DNA from: Bacteroidales bacterium
Lineage (GTDB): Bacteria > Bacteroidota > Bacteroidia > Bacteroidales > JAOZMU01
Direction of reading: 5' to 3'
DNA: 9,629 nt
NCBI GenBank assembly: GCA_029934165.1
Contig: JAOZMU010000088.1
Location: forward strand, 1-9,629
Shown here: in pieces, positions 1 to 7,698 of the stretch
Layout of the letters: each line of letters begins with the position of its first letter
Numbering within the stretch: the first letter of the stretch is position 1
Program-made: the position numbers and the translations under genes
The notes under the pieces: generated by a model
What the model was told of the DNA's origin: nothing
The model's database searches: none
Seen by the model: only the letters and a program-made list of their open reading frames with translations

Positions 1-1
1 A

Positions 2-81
2 ATTAAACCTATAAATGCCAAGATGTAAATGTAATTTCTTTACAGGTACTAAATTCAAAGGTTCGCAAACTTACGAAACAA
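2..81 (+). pseudogene. Possible tail of an N-terminal REC domain, frameshifted relative to the phosphatase gene
   Basis: Positions 2-22 read IKPINAK and meet a stop at 26-28. Positions 22-81, in the frame of the phosphatase gene, read DVNVISLQVLN followed by a coiled-coil-like stretch that runs into it. Joined by adding one base near position 22, they give KPINAKDVNVISLQVLN. This matches in length and pattern the end of the same gene's own C-terminal receiver, KPIQNNELINTVSKYLN: the conserved K-P-I plus the last helix. The inference is that the original protein was REC, coiled coil, SpoIIE, REC. The break could be a real mutation or a base-calling error. No slippery heptamer suggesting programmed frameshifting is seen. 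Only eight residues lie in the first frame, so this could be coincidence. Confidence 0.4.
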
Positions 82-1428
82 GTGGAGGAGCAAAAAGCCG
101 AAATTATTACCCAAGCATCAATATATAAAAAATCTCACGATGACAGTTCTGCAAAAAACGAAGAAATAAGTAGGCAAAATATTATTTTTGAACAAAATAG
201 CATTAAATTTACACATAGTATAAACTATGCTTTACGAATTCAACAAGCTCTTTTCCCGTCTGAGGCACAGATAAAACAATTGTTACCAGAAAGTTTTTTA
301 ATTTTTAAACCAAAAGATGTTGTTAGTGGTGATTTTTATTGGCTTAAACTTATAGAAAACAAAATATTTCTGGCTGTTGGCGATTGCACTGGGCATGGTG
401 TACCAGGTGCTTTTATGAGTCTTCTGGGGACATCTTTCTTGCAAGAAATTGTTAGTCAAAAACAACAATTGCGTCCAGATCAAATCTTGAATACAATGCG
501 AGAGCATCTAAAACAAGCCTTAAAACAAACAGGAAAACGAAACGAAACTAGCGATGGAATTGATTTATCATTATGTGTTATAGATATGAATAACAATAAA
601 TTACAATTTGCAGGAGCAAATAATCCAATTTATATTGCACGCAGTCTGGAGTCTAAATTACCATTACCAGACATAAAAAATCTTAGTAACGATAGCCACC
701 ATCTCCTTATTATTGAGGCAGATATGATGCCTATTGGTATATATAGAAAAGAAAAACCGTTCAAATATTCTGAGGTTCAGCTAGATGAAAATGACAGTAT
801 TTTCATGCTTTCTGATGGCTATCAGGATCAATTAGGAGGAAACCAAGGTCTTAAATACATGACCTACACTTTAAAACGCGCCCTTCTTGAAACAGCAAGT
901 TTTTCAATAAATGAGCAGTATTCTCAATTGTTAGATAATTTAGATAATTGGATGTCGTTTAAAGACGATAGTGGGAATTTATACGAACAAGTTGACGACA
1001 TTGTTTTATTTGGTTTTTCGCCTAAGTACAATTCGACATTAAATTTTGAGGCACGAGATATTAATTGGCAAGGGAAAACCATTCTTGTTGCCGAAGACCA
1101 AGAGCTGTTTTTTATTATACTTAAAGGTCTGATTAAAAGGACTAGAGCAAGTGTTCTTTGGGCAAAAAATGGTCAGGAAGCCATTGATATTTGCGACGAA
1201 AACCGTAATATAAATCTTGTGCTGATGGATATTGATATGCCTGTTATGAATGGTTACGAGGCTACAAAAAGAATAAAAGAAAAACACCAAGACTTGACGG
1301 TTATAGTCCAAACAGCAATGAGCAAAGAGGAGAAACAAAAAAGTTTTGCCGCAGGAGCAGACGACCTTATTTCAAAACCTATCCAGAATAATGAATTGAT
1401 AAATACTGTTAGTAAATATCTGAATTAA
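82..1428 (+). CDS. SpoIIE/PP2C-type serine phosphatase with C-terminal REC domain; 5' end probably incomplete
   Basis: The protein should be a cytoplasmic metal-dependent serine/threonine phosphatase controlled by a receiver domain. In known systems SpoIIE-family enzymes dephosphorylate anti-sigma-antagonist-like proteins in partner switching; the target here is unknown. From the GTG at 82 (448 residues) there is a hydrophilic, coiled-coil-like start (1-45), then the phosphatase at about 46-312. Metal-site motifs are visible: SGDFYW (D84), GDCTGHGVPGAF (D101), SDGYQDQ (D245) and QVDDIVLFG (D305/D306). The REC domain follows at about 331-448, with acidic pair E338/D339, phosphoacceptor D383 in LMDIDMPVMNG, T411 and K432 in SKPI. 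All key residues are present, so both domains look active. There is no membrane segment and no DNA-binding domain. The GTG is doubtful: the frame is open back to position 7 and the coiled coil simply continues upstream, so this valine is probably internal. The family call is firm; the start is not. Confidence 0.9.
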   Translation: MEEQKAEIITQASIYKKSHDDSSAKNEEISRQNIIFEQNSIKFTHSINYALRIQQALFPSEAQIKQLLPESFLIFKPKDVVSGDFYWLKLIENKIFLAVGDCTGHGVPGAFMSLLGTSFLQEIVSQKQQLRPDQILNTMREHLKQALKQTGKRNETSDGIDLSLCVIDMNNNKLQFAGANNPIYIARSLESKLPLPDIKNLSNDSHHLLIIEADMMPIGIYRKEKPFKYSEVQLDENDSIFMLSDGYQDQLGGNQGLKYMTYTLKRALLETASFSINEQYSQLLDNLDNWMSFKDDSGNLYEQVDDIVLFGFSPKYNSTLNFEARDINWQGKTILVAEDQELFFIILKGLIKRTRASVLWAKNGQEAIDICDENRNINLVLMDIDMPVMNGYEATKRIKEKHQDLTVIVQTAMSKEEKQKSFAAGADDLISKPIQNNELINTVSKYLN

Positions 1429-1502
1429 GGTTTAAGACTTATTTTTTATGAAATGTATTGGCTGGTTATTAGCAATTTATGTTAATAAAAAGCGTAATGA
1501 CT

Positions 1503-1534
1503 TTTGTAATAGTACTTAGATATTAGTATGCTTG
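1503..1534 (+). promoter_or_regulatory. Bacteroidota-type promoter for the giant surface-protein gene
   Basis: TTTG at 1503-1506 is followed after 20 bases by TATGCTTG at 1527-1534. The Bacteroidota primary sigma factor recognises TTTG, about 19-21 bases, then TAnnTTTG, so this is one mismatch from consensus with normal spacing. Transcription would begin near 1540, giving a leader of about 50 bases before the ATG at 1590. It argues against the GTG at 1536 as start, since that codon would lie at or before the transcription start. Short AT-rich motifs occur by chance, so this is a prediction. Confidence 0.5.
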
Positions 1535-1589
1535 GGTGTGTTTATTTATAAGAAAATTTAAGTTTTCAGGACACATAATAATTTTTGAC

Positions 1590-4500
1590 ATGGAAAAAAG
1601 ACATTTAAATAAATTCGGATTATTTGTAACGGTTTTATTTTTATTATTAACTACGCACAAAGTATTTTCGCAAACCGTAATTTCTGGTGGAAATGTTGGT
1701 GGGCAGATTTGGACGGCAGAAAACTCACCATACATAATAAAACACATGATTACTGTCGAAAAAAACTCGACACTGACAATTTTGCCAGGTACGAAAGTGC
1801 GGATTGACACATGCTCCATATATGTACGTGGGCGTATTGTTGCAGTCGGAAAAAAGGACTCTGTTATCAGGTTTTCGCCAAAAACATTTTTGAAAAAATG
1901 GCATGGCATTCACATCGAACCAGAGAATGAAGTAGATTCAACAATTTTTCATTATTGCGAATTTGACAGTAGTGCATCAATAGCTGGAGAGTATTATGGT
2001 GGCATTATGACCGTTAGGTATGCAAATAAAATAAGTATTACTAACTGTGGGTTTTACAATGGCAGTTCACGAGAAGCTGGTGGGTTGTATACTTTTAACA
2101 CGGCAATAAAAATTCAGAATTGTATTTTTGCAAATAACTATAGCAGTCGGTTTGGAGCGGCTATTTATTTGCAAAACTATTCAGCGAGATCGTTGAAAGT
2201 AGATAACAACATTTTTGTAAATAATCATGCGCAACGTGGAACAATTATTTATATAGATGGTTCAGACACCTATTGTAACAATATCATTGTAAATAATTAT
2301 TCAAAAGCTAGCAGTTTGGTGTATTTTAACTCCGGCAATGCAACATTACAAAATTCAATAATATATGGAAATCGAGGTGAAAGTTCATTGACGGCGGTTT
2401 CTTATCAATATGGAATGCCGAAGGTAGAATACTGCCTCATTGAGGGCGGAGCTATTCAGGTTAGAAACCATGAGGTTACAACCTCAAATATTTATGATTT
2501 TCCGCCGGAATTTGAGCACCCATCGCCTTGTGCAGGTCTTGGGATTATCCCTCGGCTGTATTCTTGGAAATTGAAGCCCACGTCTCCATGTATTAATGCG
2601 GGAAATCCGGATAGTGATATTTCCGATAATTTGTACGATTATTACGGAAATCCTAGAACATCGCAACATATTATTGACTGCGATGTCGTTGATTTGGGGG
2701 TTCACGAGTTTGGCGATTTTTCTTCTCAAGACATTGGAAAGGCTATAACAACGGATACAACATGGCAGGGAACAGTGCGTGTACATTGCGATATTACTGT
2801 TGAGCCTCAAGCAAAACTAACAATATTACCAGGGACAAGAGTTGAGTTTTTTCATGGAACAGGAATAAATGTTTTAGGCTTTATTTCTGCAAATGGAACT
2901 GAATTTGAAAGAATAACTTTCACAGCGATTGATACTACTGGGTTTTATGAAGATAGCGCAATTGGTTGGAGGGGAATTAATATCTCATCGGAGCTTGTCG
3001 ATACGATGAGTTTTAAATATTGTAAGTTTGAGTATGGAAAAAACATACTAAACAAGGGAGTAATCATGGCTAATTCTGGAGTATTTGTTAGTTTTTCAAA
3101 TTGTAATTTTAATCATAATAAATCAATATCTGGTGGAGCAGTTGCTGCGGATAAAGCAAATATGAGAATTATTAACTGCTTTTTTTCAAATAATGAATCT
3201 GCATTCGGTGCTGGCGTTGCGTTGTACAATTCTGAGGCTGAAATAAAAAATTCTATTTTTGAAAATAATTTTGCTTTGCAGAGTGGTGGCGGATTATACG
3301 CAGAAAACAGCCAAATTGAGGCTTACGAAAATATATTTTCCGACAATAAATCTCTTTTAGATGGAGGAGGAGTTTATTCTAAAAAAGGGAAATCGGAATG
3401 GTCTATGAACAAGCTCTATCGCAACGAATCTCAAAATGGAGGAGCATTCTGTTTTGATGATGATACTACCTTGATAATAAATAATTTAGTGTATAAAAAC
3501 ACAGCACTAAAAGGAGGAGCGTTTTTCATAAGAAAGGCATATTCTAATTTAATAAATAATACGATAACTCTCAATTTGGCAGATTCGGCGGGAGCAATTT
3601 ATTTTGATAAATGCCCTGATTCAGATGTTGTTAATACAATATGTTGGGGCAATTCGGTTGGCGACACAAACGAAATTGTTTGCAACAAATCCTTTCCTGC
3701 CATTTCGTTTTCGTGCATAGAAGGTGGTTCGGAAGGCATAACTTCTTTTCCTTTGCCTTACCAAGGTACTTTTGCAACAAATAGCAGTTTGCCACCTCAG
3801 TTTGCCGACATCGAAACTGCCGATTTTCGGATTGCGAAATTATCTTCTTGTATTAATACCGGCGACCCGGCTACCGATACGGTCGGACACCCGACAGATT
3901 TAGCAAACAATCCACGAATCTTAGATACAGTAATAGACATTGGGTGTTATGAGTTTCTTAATTATTATTCTACCTGCAACGATATTACCGAAAATACTGT
4001 ATGGGCTTTTGATACCGTTTTTGTAACCTGCAATATTATTGTTGAACCAAATGTTACATTGAAAATTGTCCGAGGAACCAACGTTGTTTTTGTCAATAAT
4101 TCTAAAATAACAGTAAAAGGAAATATACAAGCTATTGGCAGTGAAAACGAACCAGTTACGTTGACCAGAGCTTCTAATGAGACAAGTTGGCAGGGAGTTT
4201 ATTTAACAAACAATATGGAAGGCAATTCGATATTTCGATACTGCCGTATTTTAAATTCAGCATCTACCGGTGATGGTTCCGACGGTGCTGGTGGTGCCAT
4301 ATACGCAAGTAATTACGATACAATCAAGATTAGCAATTGCATTTTTGAAAACAACACTGCCCAAACTTATGGTGGAGCGATTTACTCCTCAGATTGTAAT
4401 ATTATTATCGAAAACTCATCATTTGTAAACAACAGTGTATCAGAATGGTACGGCGGTGCAGTCTTTGCCAATTCGAGCAATGTTGATGTTAGATATAGCC

Positions 4501-7500
4501 ATTTCACAAAAAATAGTGCAGAATTTGGTGGCGGAATAGCACTTAGAAATTCCACAGTAAACATAACTAACTCTTTGATAACTCATAACAACGCATACAT
4601 GGGAGGTGGAGTATCACTTTTCAACACCAATGGTTTGGTTGTGAACTCAAATATTTGCTACAACGAAGCTCAAGTTGGTGGCGGATTTCAATTGTCAGGT
4701 GGTACAACAGCGACAATTAAAAACTCAAACATATATTTTAATGAAGGTTTTATTAATGGTACTCAAGTCTTTATAGAATCTGAAACAACACAGCCAAATC
4801 TTATAAATTGCAACATTGAATCTGGAACCGATGGAATTGCATCTGATATAACGAATTTTTCTCTGACAGGACAAATTGAAAACCTCATAAATCATAATCC
4901 TTTATTTGTAAGTGTAAATACGTCAAGTCTTGATTCGGATTGGAATTTATCGTCTGGTTCGCAATGTATAAATACCGGCGCAACAGACACAGACACCACC
5001 GTATTTAATGTCGATTATTACAATAATCGCAGAATATTCTCTGGTGGAGTTGTTGACATTGGAGTAGCAGAATTTCCTAACAATACTCCGCATCAAATAT
5101 TAATTTCAAACTCAAATATTACTGAAAATAGTCCAATAGATTATATAGGCAGTTTGTCAAGTTTCGATATTGATGTCTCTGATAATTTAACAATAACATT
5201 TCCAACTGAATTAGTTGATAATCACGTGTTTAGTTTTCGAAATGATTCGCTATTTTCTGCCGAAACATTCAACTACGAAACAAAAAGTAGCTATGAAATA
5301 ATAGTGCGAACTACTGACAATGGATTTGGAGAATTATTTTTAGACCAAGAGTTTATTATTCAAGTTAATGACTCAAACGATTATCCAACACAAATATCTT
5401 TTTCGAATTTGTTTATCAACGAAAACGATGCACCAAATTCGACAATTGCCTTTCTCAGCACTGTCGATGAAGATGTTAATCAAGCCCACTCTTATGAGTT
5501 GCCTCAAGGCGTATTAGACAATGATTTATTTGAGATAATTAATAATGAATTAGCATTAAGCTTATCGGCAGATTATGAGACTGATAGCATATATAATATC
5601 AAAATAAAGACAATAGATTCGGGGACACCACAATTTGATTTCGTTGCAGAAATCGAACTCAAAGTAAAGGATATTAACGAAGCTCCTTTTGACCTTCAAT
5701 TATCAAATAACACTATCAATGAGGATATTCCGATTGGAGCTACTGTCGGAGTTTTAACTGGTAGCGACCCAGACCAAAACGAGGTACTTAGCTACCAACT
5801 AATCGAAGGTAGTACTGATTTTATTGTGCAAAGTAATAAAATACTAATAAACAAAATGTTAGATTATGACATTCAGAATAATTACTCACTGAAAATAGGT
5901 GTTACAGATAAAAACGGGCTGAGTTACATAAAGACATTTGAATTGGCAGTAAAAAACGTAAACTCAGCTCCAACCAATATAAATATCACAAATAATCTGT
6001 TAGACGAAAATATGCCAATAAATTCTTTCATCGGGGTTCTAACTACGATGGATAGAGACGACAATGATACGCATATTTACGAGTTGCCTGAAAATGTAAA
6101 TAGTAATTCATTGTTTTTCATAACAGATAATAGTTTATTTACTAATACAACGTTCAATTACGAAAATGGGAATTTCTACCTAATTACTATTAGAACGACA
6201 GATTCTTTCAACCTGACATTTGATAAAACCTTCGTAGTAACCATCAACGATGCAAACGATGCACCTACCAACATCGAACTTTCAGAACAATCGGTTCGCG
6301 AAATGCAGCCAATCGGTACACTTATTGGCGTTCTTTCGACGGCTGATGAAGATATTTACGATTTTCATAATTACACAAAAACAAATACGGGGTTGCATAA
6401 CCATTTAGTGAGTATTAGTAATGATAGTGTTTTTACAGCAACATCGCTTGTTTACGAGGATAACTCAAACCTGAATTTGCAATTTATTTCAACAGATAAC
6501 GGAATTGAACCTTTGTCGTGCATCGTCGATTTGGAAATAGATGTTATTAATATTAACCAAGCTCCAATTGATATGCTGCTCTCGAATAACACTATTAATG
6601 AGAACTCATCATTAAATAGTTACATTGGAAAATTATCAACAATTGATAACGACACCGAAGATTTACACAGCTACCAATTTGCTATCGGAAATAATGATAA
6701 TGACCTATTTACAATAAAAGAAGATTCGATTTTTTCAAACAGCATGTATAATTACGAGGACGTTTCGATTTTTACTATTTCAGTAGAAACAATCGACAAT
6801 GGGTATCCACCGAAGAGTTTGACAAAATCATATTTAGTAGAAATTATTAATATTAATGATGCACCAACAGATTTGAGTATAAATCAGACCGAAATACACG
6901 AAAATATGCCCATCGGCACTCTCATTGGAGAATTTTCGACAACAGACGAAGATGTTGATGATATGTTTTTATATAGCTTAACAGAAAACAACCCCGAATT
7001 TTATATCACTAATAATGAATTATTCTCAGATATATCTTTCGACTTTGAGAATACGCAAAACATCGAAATAAACGTCCGCACGACTGATATTTTTGGTGAT
7101 TATACAGAGAAAATATTTAGCGTAAATATACTTAATCAAAACGAAACACCGACTCTTGAAGAAAATATCCCGACTCAGTATGCAATTATTGATTCTTTTT
7201 ATATCTACTCCTTTGGCGAAACAACATTTTTTGACCCTGATTACTCTGATATTCTGGAATTTACGACACAATTGCGAAACGGAAATCCACTACCAACTTG
7301 GCTTAGTTTCGACAGCGAAAAACGTAGCTTTTGGGGCACACCCTCAAATGCGTCTAACGACTCTCTCTCAATCTCTGTTTATGCAACTGACACAGGAGGA
7401 TTACAAGACTCAACTTATTTTGCATTGAAGATTTCAGAACTAGTTGGTATCGAAAATCCAGAAAATCCGACAATAAATTTATACCCAAATCCATTCCACG

Positions 7501-7697
7501 ATTGGTTCACAATAGAGTTTATTCAGCCAACTCAAGCTATTGTAACCCTGAGAGATATGCTTGGAGCAGAAATTTTATCACACAAAATCAACACCAACAA
7601 ACATGTAATACGAGTCGAAGATATTGCTCACGGAGCTTATATTCTGGAAATAAAAATGGGAGAAACCAACTATTATTATAAACTAATAAAACTATAA
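1590..7697 (+). CDS. Giant T9SS-secreted surface protein: three beta-helix modules, seven cadherin-like repeats, He_PIG-like domain, type-A sorting domain
   Basis: This 2035-residue protein should cross the inner membrane by Sec and the outer membrane by the type IX system, ending on the surface or released. Residues 1-28 are a signal peptide: basic start, hydrophobic core around VTVLFLLL, cleavage near VFS-Q. Residues about 28-1167 are three tandem right-handed beta-helix modules with PMP-like GGAI/GGGV and FxxN motifs. Residues 1168-1854 are seven cadherin-like repeats. Residues 1855-1950 resemble the dystroglycan-type/He_PIG Ig fold (LPTWLSFD, then FWGTP). Residues 1954-2035 are the sorting domain. 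No catalytic site was recognised, so adhesion or carbohydrate binding is more likely than enzyme activity, although beta-helices can also be polysaccharide lyases. The ATG at 1590 is chosen because the signal peptide starts there; an in-frame GTG at 1536 would add 18 residues and overlap the likely promoter. The stop lies one base from that of the convergent kinase gene. Confidence 0.93.
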   Translation: MEKRHLNKFGLFVTVLFLLLTTHKVFSQTVISGGNVGGQIWTAENSPYIIKHMITVEKNSTLTILPGTKVRIDTCSIYVRGRIVAVGKKDSVIRFSPKTFLKKWHGIHIEPENEVDSTIFHYCEFDSSASIAGEYYGGIMTVRYANKISITNCGFYNGSSREAGGLYTFNTAIKIQNCIFANNYSSRFGAAIYLQNYSARSLKVDNNIFVNNHAQRGTIIYIDGSDTYCNNIIVNNYSKASSLVYFNSGNATLQNSIIYGNRGESSLTAVSYQYGMPKVEYCLIEGGAIQVRNHEVTTSNIYDFPPEFEHPSPCAGLGIIPRLYSWKLKPTSPCINAGNPDSDISDNLYDYYGNPRTSQHIIDCDVVDLGVHEFGDFSSQDIGKAITTDTTWQGTVRVHCDITVEPQAKLTILPGTRVEFFHGTGINVLGFISANGTEFERITFTAIDTTGFYEDSAIGWRGINISSELVDTMSFKYCKFEYGKNILNKGVIMANSGVFVSFSNCNFNHNKSISGGAVAADKANMRIINCFFSNNESAFGAGVALYNSEAEIKNSIFENNFALQSGGGLYAENSQIEAYENIFSDNKSLLDGGGVYSKKGKSEWSMNKLYRNESQNGGAFCFDDDTTLIINNLVYKNTALKGGAFFIRKAYSNLINNTITLNLADSAGAIYFDKCPDSDVVNTICWGNSVGDTNEIVCNKSFPAISFSCIEGGSEGITSFPLPYQGTFATNSSLPPQFADIETADFRIAKLSSCINTGDPATDTVGHPTDLANNPRILDTVIDIGCYEFLNYYSTCNDITENTVWAFDTVFVTCNIIVEPNVTLKIVRGTNVVFVNNSKITVKGNIQAIGSENEPVTLTRASNETSWQGVYLTNNMEGNSIFRYCRILNSASTGDGSDGAGGAIYASNYDTIKISNCIFENNTAQTYGGAIYSSDCNIIIENSSFVNNSVSEWYGGAVFANSSNVDVRYSHFTKNSAEFGGGIALRNSTVNITNSLITHNNAYMGGGVSLFNTNGLVVNSNICYNEAQVGGGFQLSGGTTATIKNSNIYFNEGFINGTQVFIESETTQPNLINCNIESGTDGIASDITNFSLTGQIENLINHNPLFVSVNTSSLDSDWNLSSGSQCINTGATDTDTTVFNVDYYNNRRIFSGGVVDIGVAEFPNNTPHQILISNSNITENSPIDYIGSLSSFDIDVSDNLTITFPTELVDNHVFSFRNDSLFSAETFNYETKSSYEIIVRTTDNGFGELFLDQEFIIQVNDSNDYPTQISFSNLFINENDAPNSTIAFLSTVDEDVNQAHSYELPQGVLDNDLFEIINNELALSLSADYETDSIYNIKIKTIDSGTPQFDFVAEIELKVKDINEAPFDLQLSNNTINEDIPIGATVGVLTGSDPDQNEVLSYQLIEGSTDFIVQSNKILINKMLDYDIQNNYSLKIGVTDKNGLSYIKTFELAVKNVNSAPTNINITNNLLDENMPINSFIGVLTTMDRDDNDTHIYELPENVNSNSLFFITDNSLFTNTTFNYENGNFYLITIRTTDSFNLTFDKTFVVTINDANDAPTNIELSEQSVREMQPIGTLIGVLSTADEDIYDFHNYTKTNTGLHNHLVSISNDSVFTATSLVYEDNSNLNLQFISTDNGIEPLSCIVDLEIDVININQAPIDMLLSNNTINENSSLNSYIGKLSTIDNDTEDLHSYQFAIGNNDNDLFTIKEDSIFSNSMYNYEDVSIFTISVETIDNGYPPKSLTKSYLVEIININDAPTDLSINQTEIHENMPIGTLIGEFSTTDEDVDDMFLYSLTENNPEFYITNNELFSDISFDFENTQNIEINVRTTDIFGDYTEKIFSVNILNQNETPTLEENIPTQYAIIDSFYIYSFGETTFFDPDYSDILEFTTQLRNGNPLPTWLSFDSEKRSFWGTPSNASNDSLSISVYATDTGGLQDSTYFALKISELVGIENPENPTINLYPNPFHDWFTIEFIQPTQAIVTLRDMLGAEILSHKINTNKHVIRVEDIAHGAYILEIKMGETNYYYKLIKL
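1674..5090 (+). repeat. Three tandem right-handed beta-helix modules within the surface protein
   Basis: The modules lie at about 1674-2716, 2717-3957 and 3958-5090 (roughly 350-415 residues each). Each begins with an N-terminal strand unit: a W residue, then ITVEKNSTLTILPGT, ITVEPQAKLTILPGT or IIVEPNVTLKIVRGT, then an IxAxG segment and W(H/R/Q)G. A run of helix coils follows with FxxN and GGA/GGG motifs, densest in module 3 (GGAIYSS, GGAVFAN, GGGIALR, GGGVSLF). Each closes with the same C-terminal signature: SPCINAGNP, SSCINTGDP or SQCINTGAT, then an NPR or NRR segment, then VDLGVHEF, IDIGCYEF or VDIGVAEF. That closing segment resembles the domain NCBI calls choice-of-anchor Q. Its presence three times, twice internally, suggests that here it caps each helix rather than acting as an anchor. 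Confidence 0.85.
5091..7151 (+). repeat. Seven cadherin-like repeats (stalk) within the surface protein
   Basis: Repeat starts, set just after the linker proline, are 5091, 5388, 5688, 5973, 6267, 6567 and 6867, with the last ending at 7151. Lengths are 297, 300, 300, 285, 294, 300 and 285 bases, that is 95-100 residues. Each has an NEN or DEN-like motif near its start, an IGxLxTxDxD-like segment, a YE/FE/YD motif in the position of the LDRE motif of cadherins, and a linker such as NDANDAP, KDINEAP or NINDAP. In cadherins these acidic positions bind calcium between domains. The first repeat is the most divergent, with DIDVSDN in place of the usual DxDxxD segment and a linker ending DYP. Several linkers have N for D (NVNSAP, NINQAP, NQNETP). 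A calcium-stiffened rod is inferred. Confidence 0.85.
7449..7694 (+). other. T9SS type-A C-terminal sorting domain of the surface protein
   Basis: The last ~82 residues have the usual order for this signal: INLYPNPF near the start, a TLRDMLGAEI segment in the middle, then HGAYILEI and a lysine-containing end, YYKLIKL. In known systems this domain directs export across the outer membrane by the Por/Sprs machinery and is usually removed, with the protein attached to A-LPS or released. None of the secretion genes themselves lie in this window. Confidence 0.92.
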
Positions 7698-7698
7698 G

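Noticed and set aside
1457..1476. Hairpin ATTG(G)CT / AGCAAT after the phosphatase gene as a terminator
   Set aside because: Short stem with a bulge and no T tract after it; expected by chance in this composition.
1536..1589. In-frame GTG start giving an 18-residue longer surface protein
   Set aside because: It would place extra residues before a normal signal peptide and overlaps the predicted -7 element; the ATG at 1590 is the natural start.
7156..7428. 90-codon frame inside the surface-protein gene on the same strand
   Set aside because: Lies wholly within a clear coding domain in another frame and shows no protein features of its own.
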